This document shows, in pieces, positions 28,318 through 37,744 of a stretch of DNA of 64,000 nucleotides (position 1 is its first letter; each line of letters starts with the position of its first letter). The position numbers and the translations under genes were made by a program. The notes below the pieces were generated by a model. The model did no database searches. It had not been told where the DNA came from and worked only from the letters and a program-made list of their open reading frames with translations. This DNA comes from Arthrobacter sp. 31Y. GTDB taxonomy: Bacteria > Actinomycetota > Actinomycetes > Actinomycetales > Micrococcaceae. The stretch is taken from the NCBI RefSeq assembly GCF_000526335.1, contig NZ_JAFW01000001.1, positions 744,001 through 808,000 of the forward strand, written 5' to 3'.

Positions 28318-29946
28318 TTACTTGGAAATTACGCCCAGGCGGAACTTGAAGGACGGATCCAGGGTCTTCTCGACTCCGTTGACGCCGCTTCCGGCTACCG
28401 CCACCTGCGCACCCTGAAGCAGGGGCAGTGTGGAGATGTCCTTGGCGAGGGCAGTCTGAACTTCCTTGATGGCCGCTTCACGCTTGGTCTTGTCCGCTTC
28501 GGTGAGTTGCTTGCCGATGAGATCGTTGACCGTGGCGTTGTTGTAGTGGTTCTTCAGGAAGCCGCCCTCGGGGAAGAACGGGGTGAGGTAGTTGTCGGCA
28601 TCGCTGAAGTCCGGGAACCAGCCAAACTGGAACAAGGGGTATTCGTCAGCACGGCTGGCCTTGCTGTACGTGACCCATTCAGTGGACTGCAGGTTCACCG
28701 TGAAGAGCCCGGACTTTTCCAGCTGCTCTTTGACCATGGCGTACTCATCTCCGGAGGATCCGCCGTAGTGGTCCGGGTTGTACTGCAGGTTCAGGGCCAC
28801 GGGTTCAGTAATGCCTGCGTCCGTCAGGACCTTCTTGGCCTTGTCCAGGCTGGGCTTTCCGTCATCTCCATAAGCATCCTTGAAGGACTCGCTGGCACCG
28901 AGGAATCCGCTGGGAACATTTGAGTACAGGGGAAGGTAGGTGCCCTTGTAGACCTGGTCAGCGATCGCTTGCCGGTCAACCAAGTTGGCAATGGCCTGGC
29001 GAACGGCCAGTGCCTTCGCTGCGTCCGCGCCGGCCGCTTTGGTTCCATAGGGCATGGTGTCGAAGTTGAAGGTGACGTAACGGATCTCGCCACCCGGACC
29101 GGTGAGGACCTTGACCTTGGAATCTTTACGGAGATCGTCGATGTCCGTGGCGCTGAGGCTGCGGAAAGCGACGTCAATGGCGCCTTGCTGGATTTCCAGC
29201 TTCAGGTTGGTGGGGCTGGCGTAGTACTTGATGGTGGCAGCATCGTTGGCAGGTTTGCCAAGGGCACCTTGGTAATCCGCGAAGGCCTTGAAACTGACAA
29301 GTTCATTCTTCTTGTAGCTGTCAATCGTGTACTGGCCGTAGAACGCGTTAGCCTTGATGATCTCGTCGTCTGCAAGGATCTTGTCGGCCGGGAAGACTTC
29401 ATCGTCCACGATCGGCGCGGCGGGGCTGCTGAGGATCTGGCTGAACGTCTGGTCGTTGGCGTTCTTCAACTTGAATACCACTGTGGTGGCGTCCGGTGTG
29501 CTCACGCTCTCGATGTTGGTCAGCAGAGTAGCTGGCCCAGCGGGGTCATTGATTGCTACCTGCCGATCGAAGGAATGCTTCACGTCCTTGGAATCCAAGG
29601 TGTGCCCGTTGGCCCACTTGAGCCCGGACTTGAGCTTGACTGTGTACTCCGACGGCGCCGTGAACGACGATGATTCCGCGAGGTCCGGAACGGGTTCCGC
29701 ACCGTCGGGCTTGGAATTGAGCAGGAATGAGTAGACCTGGTTCATCACCATAAATGAACCATTGTCATAGGATCCTGCGGGGTCCAGCGACGTGACTTTG
29801 TCAGTAGTGCCGTAGGCGATGGGGCCCGCGGCCGCCGGAGCGGAGGATGAGCCGCCGCCGGAGGGTCCCGTGCATGCCGTCAAGGCGAGCGCGGAGATGC
29901 CCGCCAGCGCGATAACGCCATGCAGGGCCTTCTTGTTCAGTGCCAT
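28318..29946 (-). CDS. Peptide-type ABC transporter substrate-binding lipoprotein
   Basis: A 542-residue solute-binding protein of the DppA/OppA (SBP_bac_5) family. The lipobox ALTAC puts the lipidated Cys at residue 25. Family marks: GTTDKVTSLDPAGSYDNGSF, SGLKWANGHTLDSKDVKHSF, VRQAIANLVDRQAIADQVYK. ATG 29946 chosen because it starts the signal peptide; an in-frame codon further up lacks one. The upstream 171 bp hold a possible CRP/GlxR-type site (30060-30075). The specific substrate cannot be read from sequence. Confidence 0.93.
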   Translation of the reverse strand: MALNKKALHGVIALAGISALALTACTGPSGGGSSSAPAAAGPIAYGTTDKVTSLDPAGSYDNGSFMVMNQVYSFLLNSKPDGAEPVPDLAESSSFTAPSEYTVKLKSGLKWANGHTLDSKDVKHSFDRQVAINDPAGPATLLTNIESVSTPDATTVVFKLKNANDQTFSQILSSPAAPIVDDEVFPADKILADDEIIKANAFYGQYTIDSYKKNELVSFKAFADYQGALGKPANDAATIKYYASPTNLKLEIQQGAIDVAFRSLSATDIDDLRKDSKVKVLTGPGGEIRYVTFNFDTMPYGTKAAGADAAKALAVRQAIANLVDRQAIADQVYKGTYLPLYSNVPSGFLGASESFKDAYGDDGKPSLDKAKKVLTDAGITEPVALNLQYNPDHYGGSSGDEYAMVKEQLEKSGLFTVNLQSTEWVTYSKASRADEYPLFQFGWFPDFSDADNYLTPFFPEGGFLKNHYNNATVNDLIGKQLTEADKTKREAAIKEVQTALAKDISTLPLLQGAQVAVAGSGVNGVEKTLDPSFKFRLGVISK

Positions 29947-30059
29947 CTGGTGAACCTTCTGTTCGATGGATTCGGCGCGCCGCCGTGGGATATTTGTGAC
30001 GGAGCGCACTCTTGATTCCACGATTCAACCAGACTTCGAAGGCCGCGAACCCCTCATCT

Positions 30060-30075
30060 TGTGATTTGAGACACA
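30060..30075. promoter_or_regulatory. CRP/GlxR-like palindrome upstream of the binding-protein gene
   Basis: TGTGATTTGAGACACA matches TGTGA-N6-TCACA at nine of ten positions. It lies 114 bp before the start codon, in an AT-rich stretch between this gene and mnmA. In corynebacteria GlxR uses such sites to control uptake and carbon genes; whether that regulator acts here is an inference. Confidence 0.4.
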
Positions 30076-30117
30076 AAATTTACTTTCCAGTAGGTTTCAC
30101 TGCGAGAGCCTTAGCTC

Positions 30118-31257
30118 TTATAGAGCTTCCCTCTGTAGGGAACGGGCAGCATCAATGGTTGCCTGTCCCAGGACACGGCTGCCCTGGTAGAGAACAACGG
30201 TCTGCCCCGGGGCTACGCCGCGCAAGGGATCCGTCAACGTGACGACGAGTTGGGCCCGCTCCACGCCGGAATCATCAGCGACGGTTTCCACGCGGGCGAT
30301 CGCCGGAACGGGATCGCCATGGGCCCTGACTTGGGCATGGCAGTCGAACTCGACGCCACTGCTCACTTCGGCAATAGGCAATCCGGCCCAGGAAACCTTG
30401 ATGCCACGGATCTCGTCGATTGCCAGCAAGGCTTCCGGCCCCACAACCACTTTGTTTTCCTTGGGACGAATCTCCAGGACGAACCGCGGCTTGCCATCTG
30501 CCGCGGGGGTACCCAGCTTGAGGCCGCGTCGCTGCCCCACGGTGAAGGCGTTCGCACCTGGGTGTTCGCCAACTTTGGCACCGGTTTCGTCAACGATGTC
30601 CCCGGTGGTCATGTCAATCTTTTCGGCCAGCCAACCGCGGGTATCGCCGTCGGAGATAAAGCAGATATCGTGGCTGTCCGGCTTATTGGCCACGGACAGG
30701 CCCCGGCGTTCTGCCTCGGCACGTACCTCGGCCTTGGAAGGGGTGTCCGCCAGCGGGAACATGGAGTGCTTCAGTTGCTCGTGGGTCAGTACACCCAGGA
30801 CGTAGCTCTGATCCTTCGCCCAATCTGCGGCGCGGTGAAGTTCGCGGTTACCGTCGGCGTCTTCGATGACCTTGGCGTAGTGTCCGGTGCACACGGCATC
30901 AAAACCCAGCGCGATGGCCTTCTCCAGAAGGGCTGCGAACTTAATCCGCTCATTGCACCGCATGCACGGGTTCGGTGTCCTGCCTGCCGCGTACTCGTCA
31001 ATGAAATCCTGGACGACGTCTTCTTTGAAGCGCTCCGAGAAGTCCCACACGTAGTAAGGAATTCCCAGGACGTCGCAGGCACGCCAAGCATCGCGTGAAT
31101 CTTCGATGGTGCAGCAGCCCCGGCTTCCCGTGCGCAGGGTGCCGGGCATGCGCGATAACGCAAGGTGGACTCCGACGACGTCGTGTCCGGCCTCGACGGC
31201 CCGGGCTGCGGCCACGGCGGAGTCAACCCCGCCGCTCATTGCTGCAAGTACTCGCAT
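30118..31257 (-). CDS. mnmA: tRNA-specific 2-thiouridylase MnmA
   Basis: A 379-residue enzyme that puts sulfur on U34 of tRNAs for Lys, Glu and Gln. The PP-loop reads [12 protein letters not shown] near residue 7. Cys98 in [12 protein letters not shown] and Cys199 in [12 protein letters not shown] are the expected catalytic pair, and the family motifs [11 protein letters not shown] and GQTVVLYQG follow. The cysteine desulfurase that can supply its sulfur lies upstream on the same strand, 128 bp away. Confidence 0.97.
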   Translation of the reverse strand: MRVLAAMSGGVDSAVAAARAVEAGHDVVGVHLALSRMPGTLRTGSRGCCTIEDSRDAWRACDVLGIPYYVWDFSERFKEDVVQDFIDEYAAGRTPNPCMRCNERIKFAALLEKAIALGFDAVCTGHYAKVIEDADGNRELHRAADWAKDQSYVLGVLTHEQLKHSMFPLADTPSKAEVRAEAERRGLSVANKPDSHDICFISDGDTRGWLAEKIDMTTGDIVDETGAKVGEHPGANAFTVGQRRGLKLGTPAADGKPRFVLEIRPKENKVVVGPEALLAIDEIRGIKVSWAGLPIAEVSSGVEFDCHAQVRAHGDPVPAIARVETVADDSGVERAQLVVTLTDPLRGVAPGQTVVLYQGSRVLGQATIDAARSLQREAL

Positions 31258-31385
31258 GCTGGCTTTCTGTCTGTGGGAGTTGGAGCAACCGATCCGGCTG
31301 GGAACAGCCGGCGTGCCCGTCTATTCTAGCCTGCTTGACCATCCGCCCTTAAACCCCGTCGACCAGAATCGGGTTCAGAAAGCCA

Positions 31386-32606
31386 TCAAAGTGTTTGCCG
31401 GGCTACCGTGGCCGCTGTTTGAATGCTGGATTCGTGACCAGCCATCCCTGCCTGCCGCGCCCTGAGGCAAGCCTCGGGAAGTGCCGTCAGGAGCACCTCC
31501 ACATCCTCATTAGTGGAATTGTGGCCCAGGGTGAAACGCTGGGCGCCACGGGCCGTGTCTTCATCCATGCCCATGGCCAGGAGGACATGGGAAGGCCGGG
31601 GCACCCCGGCCGTGCAGGCCGAACCGGTAGAGGATTCGACGCCGGCCAGGTCCAGGAGAAAGAGCAGCGAATCGCCTTCGCAGCCAGGGAAGGTGAAGTG
31701 GGCGTTTCCCGGGAGCCTCCCGTCTCTGGCGGCACCCCTGAGGACTGCATCCGGAACCGACTCGCGAACCCCGCTGATGAGGCGCTCGCGCAACAAGCTC
31801 AGTCGCTCCTGCTCAGCCGCGAGGTTTGCCGTGACAGCTTCCGCCGCTGCGGCAAAAGCAGCAATTGCGGGAGTGTCCAGCGTTCCCGAACGAACGTCGC
31901 GCTCCTGGCCACCGCCGTGCTGCACAGGAGTCAGTTTCACTGCCCTGCCCAGGAAGAGGGCACCAACCCCCACAGGCCCGCCAAGCTTGTGCCCTGAGAC
32001 GGACATCGCCGAGAGTCCTGAACCTCGGAAATCCACAGGGATCGACCCGAAAGCCTGGACGGCGTCGGAGTGAACCGGGATTCCGTGCGGCTTCGCGAGC
32101 TCCACGATCTCCGTAACGGGCTGGATGGTGCCGACTTCATTATTGGCCCACATCACGGTGACCAACGCTACTGATCCGGGGTCGCGTTCGATTTCCTGCT
32201 TGACTGCCTCGAGCCGGACCTTCCCGTCGCCATCCACGGGAAGCCAGACAACCTCTGCGCCTTCATGCTTTTCAAGCCATTCGACGGTATCCATGACCGC
32301 ATGATGCTCGACGGCGGAGCACAGGATGCGGGTCCGGCAAGGGTTCTCGTCCCGCCTGGCCCAAAAAAGTCCCTTGACTGCCAGGTTGTCAGCTTCGGTA
32401 CCACCGGAGGTGAAAATGACTTCGGAGGGATGCGCCCCGGCTGCAGCCGCAAGCGTCTCCCTGGCGTCCTCTACTGCCCGCCTGGCGCGGCGACCTGCGC
32501 CGTGCAGCGACGAAGGGTTGCCGGTACGCGCCAACTCGCGCGTCATGACAGCGAGCGCTTCGGCCGACAGGGGCGTGGTTGCAGCATGGTCAAGGTATAC
32601 AGGCAC
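31386..32606 (-). CDS. Cysteine desulfurase (NifS/IscS-like)
   Basis: A 406-residue PLP enzyme that removes sulfur from cysteine. YLDHAATTPLSAEAL opens the chain, K207 in SGHKLGGPVGVGAL is the PLP lysine, H101 lies in SAVEHHAVMD and C331 in STGSACTAGVPRPSHVL is the sulfur-accepting cysteine. Placement before mnmA suggests sulfur delivery to tRNA thiolation, possibly also to Fe-S assembly. The extended C-terminus after C331 is of normal length. Confidence 0.93.
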   Translation of the reverse strand: MPVYLDHAATTPLSAEALAVMTRELARTGNPSSLHGAGRRARRAVEDARETLAAAAGAHPSEVIFTSGGTEADNLAVKGLFWARRDENPCRTRILCSAVEHHAVMDTVEWLEKHEGAEVVWLPVDGDGKVRLEAVKQEIERDPGSVALVTVMWANNEVGTIQPVTEIVELAKPHGIPVHSDAVQAFGSIPVDFRGSGLSAMSVSGHKLGGPVGVGALFLGRAVKLTPVQHGGGQERDVRSGTLDTPAIAAFAAAAEAVTANLAAEQERLSLLRERLISGVRESVPDAVLRGAARDGRLPGNAHFTFPGCEGDSLLFLLDLAGVESSTGSACTAGVPRPSHVLLAMGMDEDTARGAQRFTLGHNSTNEDVEVLLTALPEACLRARQAGMAGHESSIQTAATVARQTL

Positions 32607-32684
32607 CCTCTAATTCTACCGACGCAGTCATTCAGGCGGTGCCGTGTACTCAGGTCGTGGTGCAGGCGGTGATGCGTGCGCATC

Positions 32685-32708
32685 CACGCCCCCGCATACC
32701 GGGGCGTG
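32685..32708. terminator. Hairpin terminator downstream of the lipoprotein gene
   Basis: CACGCCCC, loop CGCATACC, GGGGCGTG: a perfect 8-bp stem directly after the lipoprotein stop at 32710 on the minus strand. It shares stem and loop letters with the hairpin at 24316-24350. No T-run is evident. Confidence 0.55.
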
Positions 32709-32709
32709 A

Positions 32710-33381
32710 TCAGGACGGTGGGACCACGACGAGCTGCGCCAAGGTCTCGGCACGCGCGGCCGCCAAGGTGGTGTCATCCGGGCACGACAGGGAAACGTAC
32801 ACCGAGGACGCGGGAGCGCTGAATAACCTGGCCAGGACAAATGCCGGCTTGCCACCGGATGCTGCCGACGATTCCAAGCTCAGGAACTCCACGCTGTGTT
32901 GCGGTTTATCGGAGCCTTCTCCCCAACGCAACGACGCCGGTTTCAGACCATCCAGCTCACCTGCATTGAGGTAAGTAAACAGTTCCTTGGTTGAAGCGGC
33001 ATCGTCGCCTGCAACCACCAGTGGGCCCTGATTCACGCTGACCCGGACTGCGAGTGTGCACCCATCCGACTTCTTGTATCTGTTTTCGCCCTGCAATGCG
33101 GAGTGAACCACCGACCATCCTGGAACCTCCTCCAACCGCGTGGAAACTGTCACGGGGTCTCCCGGGGCCAAAGTGCCTCCGGCCGTCAGCGGCAAGTCCT
33201 TCGCAGCGACCGCCGCCGCGTCGTGTCCCGGAGTGATGGTGGGGGTTGCCAGCGTGGATACCGACGGCGACGGTTTAGGCGCAGCAGGGTCAGGGACGTT
33301 GACGCTGCAGCCAGCCAGCAGAACACCAGCGGCTCCGATGGCAACCAGACCGGCCAGTCGTCGTCGAACGTTGCTCGCCAC
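32710..33381 (-). CDS. Secreted lipoprotein of unknown function
   Basis: A 223-residue protein with a signal peptide and lipobox LLAGC (Cys25), then a Pro/Ser linker and a domain of about 150 residues with TVSTRLEEVPGWSVVHSALQ, GCTLAVRVSVNQGPL and SVYVSLSCPDDTTLAAARAE. I do not recognise the family. GTG 33381 is chosen because GGAGA lies five bases upstream and the signal peptide starts at once; the frame open further up has no such site. Two Cys in the mature part (GC in DGCTL and SC) may form a disulfide. Confidence 0.7.
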   Translation of the reverse strand: MASNVRRRLAGLVAIGAAGVLLAGCSVNVPDPAAPKPSPSVSTLATPTITPGHDAAAVAAKDLPLTAGGTLAPGDPVTVSTRLEEVPGWSVVHSALQGENRYKKSDGCTLAVRVSVNQGPLVVAGDDAASTKELFTYLNAGELDGLKPASLRWGEGSDKPQHSVEFLSLESSAASGGKPAFVLARLFSAPASSVYVSLSCPDDTTLAAARAETLAQLVVVPPS

Positions 33382-33500
33382 TATGTCTCCTTGCCGTGCG
33401 GTCTGAAGTATGGTGCCGGAACCGTGCCGACCGACTGACCGCACACTTCCCGCGGCCTGTCACCGCGATCGAGTCTAGCTGCCCGTCTCAGCGGGGCTGA

Positions 33501-34388
33501 CTATGCGAGAACCCACAAACCCGCAGGAACCACGTCGACGTCCACAGGCAATTCAGCGATTCGCTCGCCGTCCGCGTATGCCACCACTCCTGCGGCCTCC
33601 AGACGCACCCTACGGACGCGCCTGATTTCCACGGCGGGATGACTAGTGTGCTTTCCGGCGAAAACCTTGGGAAACACAGCCAAGAAACGGAGCCTGGACA
33701 TGGGCTTGACCACAAACATGTCCAGCCAGCCGTCATCGGGCACCGCATCAGGGGTGATCTTCATGCCCCCACCAATGAACTGTCCGTTGGCCACCGAAAT
33801 GAGCAGGGCGGGCTGAAGCCAGGTCACGTCATCGGCAGTGACGGTGTAGGTAATCCGGCGGAAAGTGCCCAGCTCCCTGAGCATCGCAAGGTTGTAACGG
33901 CTCTTCCCCCGGGGCCAGCTCCACGAATTGGCCCGCTCGTTGACCGCTGCATCAAACCCGGCGGAGAGGACGCCGGCGAAGTACGTCGTCCGGTTGCCTG
34001 CGGTAATCCTGCCGGCATCCATCCTGCGCCCGCCGGTTTCCAACGCATCCAGCAATCGGCGGCACGCGGCCTTGGTGTCCTTTAGCGGCAAAGCCAACAG
34101 CCGCGCCACGTCATTGCCCGTCCCGCCGGGAACGATGCCCAAGGGGATGTTTAGCCCAGCGAGCGCATTGACGCCCAGATGCACCATGCCATCGCCACCC
34201 ACCACTACCAACGCCTCCACCCCGGTTGCCAGCGTCCGGTCCACGGATCTCCGCAGGGCGTCATAGTTTTCAGCTTCAAGCACGACGACGTCCCACCCGG
34301 CGGCGCGGATGAATTCTGCGGCCTGGTGCCCGACTTTGCGCGTCCGGCCAAAAGAGGCCGCAGGATTAACGGCAACAGCGATTTTCAT
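33501..34388 (-). CDS. Diacylglycerol/sphingosine kinase-like protein (DAGK catalytic domain)
   Basis: A 295-residue protein: MKIAVAVNPAASFGRTRKVG at the start, LVVVGGDGMVHLGVNALAG (the GGDG nucleotide site) and VPGGTGNDVARLLALP. These place it among the YegS/LCB5 lipid kinases, which phosphorylate diacylglycerol or related lipids. C-terminal beta-rich domain (YFAGVLSAGFDAAVNERANS) as in family. Divergent from the J-domain gene with a 162-bp gap. Substrate not predictable. Confidence 0.88.
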   Translation of the reverse strand: MKIAVAVNPAASFGRTRKVGHQAAEFIRAAGWDVVVLEAENYDALRRSVDRTLATGVEALVVVGGDGMVHLGVNALAGLNIPLGIVPGGTGNDVARLLALPLKDTKAACRRLLDALETGGRRMDAGRITAGNRTTYFAGVLSAGFDAAVNERANSWSWPRGKSRYNLAMLRELGTFRRITYTVTADDVTWLQPALLISVANGQFIGGGMKITPDAVPDDGWLDMFVVKPMSRLRFLAVFPKVFAGKHTSHPAVEIRRVRRVRLEAAGVVAYADGERIAELPVDVDVVPAGLWVLA

Positions 34389-34550
34389 TGGCGCGATATA
34401 GGGTTTCTCGGCCGCCGGAGGTTTCACAGCCTGAATTATGCCAGCGGGAACCACAGGCCCCGTTACCGACGTTCACATAGTGGCTGGATAAACTTGCCAG
34501 TACCGTACCTCTTCAGAGGTACGACCATCACCATAGAGAAGGGCCCGTGC

Positions 34551-35495
34551 TTGGCCGAGGGCAGCAGTTCGCACTATCAGGTTCTCCGCGTTTCCGTCAC
34601 CGCTACGGACAAGGAGATCAAAGTGGCCTACCGCAAGGCTGCCCGGAAAGCCCACCCCGATCATGGCGGAGAAGCGGAGATGTTCCGGCGCGTGACCCTC
34701 GCGTACGAAACGCTCATTGATCCCCGGCGCAGGGCCGACTACGACCGAAGGTATGCCCAGGGCGCTTCGGGCGTGAGCCAGCCTCGGCCCGGTGATTACT
34801 CAGGTACCGCCGCCCCGGGTCCCTCCGCCACAACAAACGTCAAACGGCCCCAAGCCCAGCGCAACACTGCCGGTGATCCTGCGGTGTACGTTCCCTCCTT
34901 TGACGATCCCAACGAGGTTCCGCTCATCTCAGCGGCGGAAGCGGCCCAGCAGGTCCACGGGCTCCCCCGAAAACGGGGCATTTTTGGTGCCGAGGCCCGT
35001 ATCCAGCGCGAATTACGCACGGTTCAGCTCATCAGCCGGCAAGTCCTGCCCGCCATACCCGCGGCCCGGCTTGTCAATGGGCTGCGCTCACCGTCGGACA
35101 ACAATCACATTGACCACGCCGTCTTGTCCGGCTATCGGCTGGCATTGGTCGGTTCCATGCTGCTGCCCAAAGGCGCCTACGCATGGGACGGCCAGTCGCT
35201 GCGCCATGGCGGCCGTTCGGTGGCTCCTCCACAGCTCGCCCACATCGTGCGGCACATGCAGGACCTCTTTCCGGAACTCAATGTCACCGGCTGGGTGGTC
35301 CTTCACAGTCCGGACGGAAATCTTCACGAACCGGTCATTGACCAGTACGGCAGGGGGCAATCGAGCAACAATGCAGTGGAGGTAGTCAACGCTGCCGGGC
35401 TGGTGCGGGGACTGAAGCAATTCCTCAGTTCAGGGCCAGCGCCAAACACCGTGGTAGTGCCTGTCCTGGCGAGACTGCTTCGAGGAATGCACTAA
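34551..35495 (+). CDS. J-domain protein with NERD-like C-terminal domain
   Basis: A 314-residue protein. The J domain is at about 7-70 (SSHYQVLRVSVTATDKEIKV, with HPD in ARKAHPDHGG), so it should stimulate a DnaK-type Hsp70. After a linker, residues about 150-290 contain NHIDHAVLSGYRLALVGSML and PKGAYAWDG, which resemble the nuclease-related NERD fold with the D...K pattern partly changed. TTG 34551 is preferred, with GAGAAGG seven bases upstream; a longer N-terminus would lie inside the lipid-kinase promoter. Not a classical DnaJ: no Gly/Phe or zinc-finger region. Confidence 0.7.
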   Translation: MAEGSSSHYQVLRVSVTATDKEIKVAYRKAARKAHPDHGGEAEMFRRVTLAYETLIDPRRRADYDRRYAQGASGVSQPRPGDYSGTAAPGPSATTNVKRPQAQRNTAGDPAVYVPSFDDPNEVPLISAAEAAQQVHGLPRKRGIFGAEARIQRELRTVQLISRQVLPAIPAARLVNGLRSPSDNNHIDHAVLSGYRLALVGSMLLPKGAYAWDGQSLRHGGRSVAPPQLAHIVRHMQDLFPELNVTGWVVLHSPDGNLHEPVIDQYGRGQSSNNAVEVVNAAGLVRGLKQFLSSGPAPNTVVVPVLARLLRGMH

Positions 35496-35565
35496 GCCCG
35501 GCTACGCTGCGTTTGCCTCAACCCTGCGATCGGCGGCCGGTCCAGGGGCTGACTAAGATGGGACA

Positions 35566-36033
35566 GTGTTCCGCATCCTCTTCCACACCCCAGAAATCCC
35601 GGGCAATACGGGCAACGCCATCCGATTGGCCGCCATCACGGGGGCTGAGCTCCACCTGGTGGAGCCCCTCGGCTTCGATTTTTCCGATGCCAAACTGCGC
35701 CGCGCCGGTCTTGACTACCACGATCTCGCGGTAGTCACTGTGCACAAGGACATCGACGCCGCCTGGACTGCCCTCAAGCCCGAGCGCGTTTTCGCCTACA
35801 CCTCGGACGGCGAGACCTCGTACACGGATATCAGCTACTGCGAGGGGGACGTCCTCATGTTCGGCCCGGAATCCGTGGGACTTCCGGACTGGCTCAAACA
35901 GGACCCGCACGTCACCGCCCGCGTTCGCCTTCCCATGAAGCCTTCCCTGCGCTCACTGAACCTTGCCAATGCTGCATCGATCGCCGTCTTTGAAGCCTGG
36001 CGGCAGAACGGATTTGCCGGCGCCAAGGTCTAG
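35566..36033 (+). CDS. trmL: tRNA (cytidine(34)-2'-O)-methyltransferase TrmL
   Basis: A 155-residue SPOUT-class enzyme that methylates the wobble nucleotide of leucine tRNAs. MFRILFHTPEIPGNTGNAIR and LVEPLGFDFSDAKLRRAGLD start it; the knotted C-terminus has MFGPESVGLPDWL and LPMKPSLRSLNLANAASIAV. Length is normal. GTG start. Confidence 0.93.
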   Translation: MFRILFHTPEIPGNTGNAIRLAAITGAELHLVEPLGFDFSDAKLRRAGLDYHDLAVVTVHKDIDAAWTALKPERVFAYTSDGETSYTDISYCEGDVLMFGPESVGLPDWLKQDPHVTARVRLPMKPSLRSLNLANAASIAVFEAWRQNGFAGAKV

Positions 36034-36110
36034 CCCATCCAACAGCGCCACAGCACCGAATACCTTATGCAGGACAATTCCTGCCTTGGACATTCGTTGA
36101 GGGAGCCTAC

Positions 36111-36827
36111 GTGACCGCGCTGCAGACCAGGGTGATGACGGCAAGCCGCTGCACCGCCACGCCGTCGACGCAAACCCGTGATGCTGCCGGTTTCAAACGG
36201 GACGGCATATGCTGGACGGTGATGGACATCCCCAACAATCCCGGCCCCCCGGTCTTCGAGGCCACCGGCAGCGCAACAGACTTGAACTCGCAGCTGACTG
36301 CCTTGCTTGAGCTCCTGGCAGCAGGCGACCAGCAGGCTTTTGCTGAGTTCTACCGCCTGACCTCGCGGCGCGTCTTCGGCATGGCAAGGCGCGTCCTGAT
36401 AGACCCTGACCTCAGCGAGGACGCCACTCAAGAGGTATATCTCCAGGTATGGCAAGGTGCAGCCAAGTTTGACCGCGCCGCAGGGACCCCGCTGGCTTGG
36501 CTCATGACCATCGCTCATCGACGGGCCATTGACCGGGTCCGCGCCGTACAAGCGGCAACAGACCGCGAAGCCAAATACGGCGCTGCGAGCCAGGACCCGG
36601 ACCGGGACGTCGTCGCGGAGGAAGCCGACACGAATTTTGAGGCAGAGGCTGTCAGCAGGTGCCTTGGCACACTGACGGACACCCAGCGTGAGTCAGTCCG
36701 GCTCGCCTACTACGGCGGCCTGACGTACCGGGAAGTCGCCGAGCACCTCAATGCAGCCGTCCCGACCATCAAGTCCCGCATCCGCGACGGACTGCTGCGA
36801 CTGAAGACCTGCTTGGGGGTGGGTTGA
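36111..36827 (+). CDS. sigK: ECF RNA polymerase sigma factor, SigK-like
   Basis: A 238-residue sigma factor. Sigma-2 region: FAEFYRLTSRRVFGMARRVL, QEVYLQVWQGAAKFDRAAGT and PLAWLMTIAHRRAIDRVRAV. Sigma-4 region: LTDTQRESVRLAYYGGLTYR and LNAAVPTIKSRIRDGLLRL. GTG 36111 has GAGGGAG five bases upstream; ATG 36222 at the start of MDIPNNPGPP is an alternative that would give 201 residues and is closer to the usual length. One base separates it from the RskA-like gene. Confidence 0.88.
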   Translation: MTALQTRVMTASRCTATPSTQTRDAAGFKRDGICWTVMDIPNNPGPPVFEATGSATDLNSQLTALLELLAAGDQQAFAEFYRLTSRRVFGMARRVLIDPDLSEDATQEVYLQVWQGAAKFDRAAGTPLAWLMTIAHRRAIDRVRAVQAATDREAKYGAASQDPDRDVVAEEADTNFEAEAVSRCLGTLTDTQRESVRLAYYGGLTYREVAEHLNAAVPTIKSRIRDGLLRLKTCLGVG

Positions 36828-36828
36828 T

Positions 36829-37662
36829 ATGAGCGAAAACACCGGTGGAGGCTTTATCCGCAGAATGTTTGCCAACGACATCGATACCGACCTCGCTGAA
36901 GGCCGAATCCTCGAACTGGCGGAAATCTACGCCTTGGACGCCTTAAGCGACCACGAACGGGCAATGATCGACGACTACATCAAGGACGCCCCGGAACGTA
37001 CTGAGTTCCTGGACCGGGTCCGCGAAGCCCGCGAAACCTTGGCCGTTAGCTTTGCCCCTGAGGAAGAACCGCCCGCAGGACTCTTCGACAACATTTTGGA
37101 GCGCATCACCAAGGATGCTCCCGCCCAGCCCGTCGCAGAGCCGGTAGCGCCCACGGTGGCAAGCGCCGCCGTCGACGACCTCGCTGCCGCCAGAATGAGG
37201 CGCGAGGAACGTACACGCGCCGGTGGCGCGCGCCGATGGATCATCGGCGCCGCGGCTGCAGCCGTTATCGCCCTCGGCGGGATCGGAGTCGGAACCTACG
37301 TCACGGCGCAGAACGACCCCGTCAACCAGGTGCTGCAGGCCCAGGACGTCCAGAAGAAGTCTGCGCCGGTTCCCGGCGGTGGTACGGCCACCATCTCCGC
37401 ATCATCCACCAAGGATTCCTTCGTAGTTCTCATGGATGGCGTTGCACCAGCTCCGGAAGGCAAGGTCTACCAGTTGTGGACCCTCCCCAAGGACGGCTCC
37501 GCCCCGGTACCGCAGGGCACCATGGATGCCCAGACGCTGTCCAAGCCGGCCGTCGTGAAGGGCCTGTCGTCAGCTTCGTCCGTAGCCATCACTGTGGAAC
37601 CCACGGGCGGATCGAGCGCCCCCACCACGGACCCCGTTTTGGTGGTCGGGCTCAGCGCCTAA
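36829..37662 (+). CDS. rskA: Anti-sigma-K factor RskA-like
   Basis: A 277-residue membrane protein. The cytoplasmic part (about 1-125) has the anti-sigma helix bundle LAEIYALDALSDHERAMIDD; a membrane helix is at about 137-158 (WIIGAAAAAVIALGGIGVGT); outside is an RskA C-terminal domain with VLMDGVAPAPEGKVYQLWTL. No zinc-type HxxxCxxC is present. It should hold SigK inactive until it is cut in response to an envelope or redox signal. Confidence 0.92.
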   Translation: MSENTGGGFIRRMFANDIDTDLAEGRILELAEIYALDALSDHERAMIDDYIKDAPERTEFLDRVREARETLAVSFAPEEEPPAGLFDNILERITKDAPAQPVAEPVAPTVASAAVDDLAAARMRREERTRAGGARRWIIGAAAAAVIALGGIGVGTYVTAQNDPVNQVLQAQDVQKKSAPVPGGGTATISASSTKDSFVVLMDGVAPAPEGKVYQLWTLPKDGSAPVPQGTMDAQTLSKPAVVKGLSSASSVAITVEPTGGSSAPTTDPVLVVGLSA

Positions 37663-37683
37663 CGCTTGACGATCGAACGTACG

Positions 37684-37717
37684 ACGGCGGCCGTCCCACC
37701 CACGGGACGGCCGCCGT
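37684..37717. terminator. Bidirectional terminator between rskA and gntP
   Basis: ACGGCGGCCGTCCC (37684-37697), loop ACCCAC, GGGACGGCCGCCGT (37704-37717): a perfect 14-bp stem between convergent genes. Weak T-tract on the plus strand (TTGCGCTTT). Confidence 0.8.
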
Positions 37718-37744
37718 TGCGCTTTCACGAGGTTGTTTCGGCAG

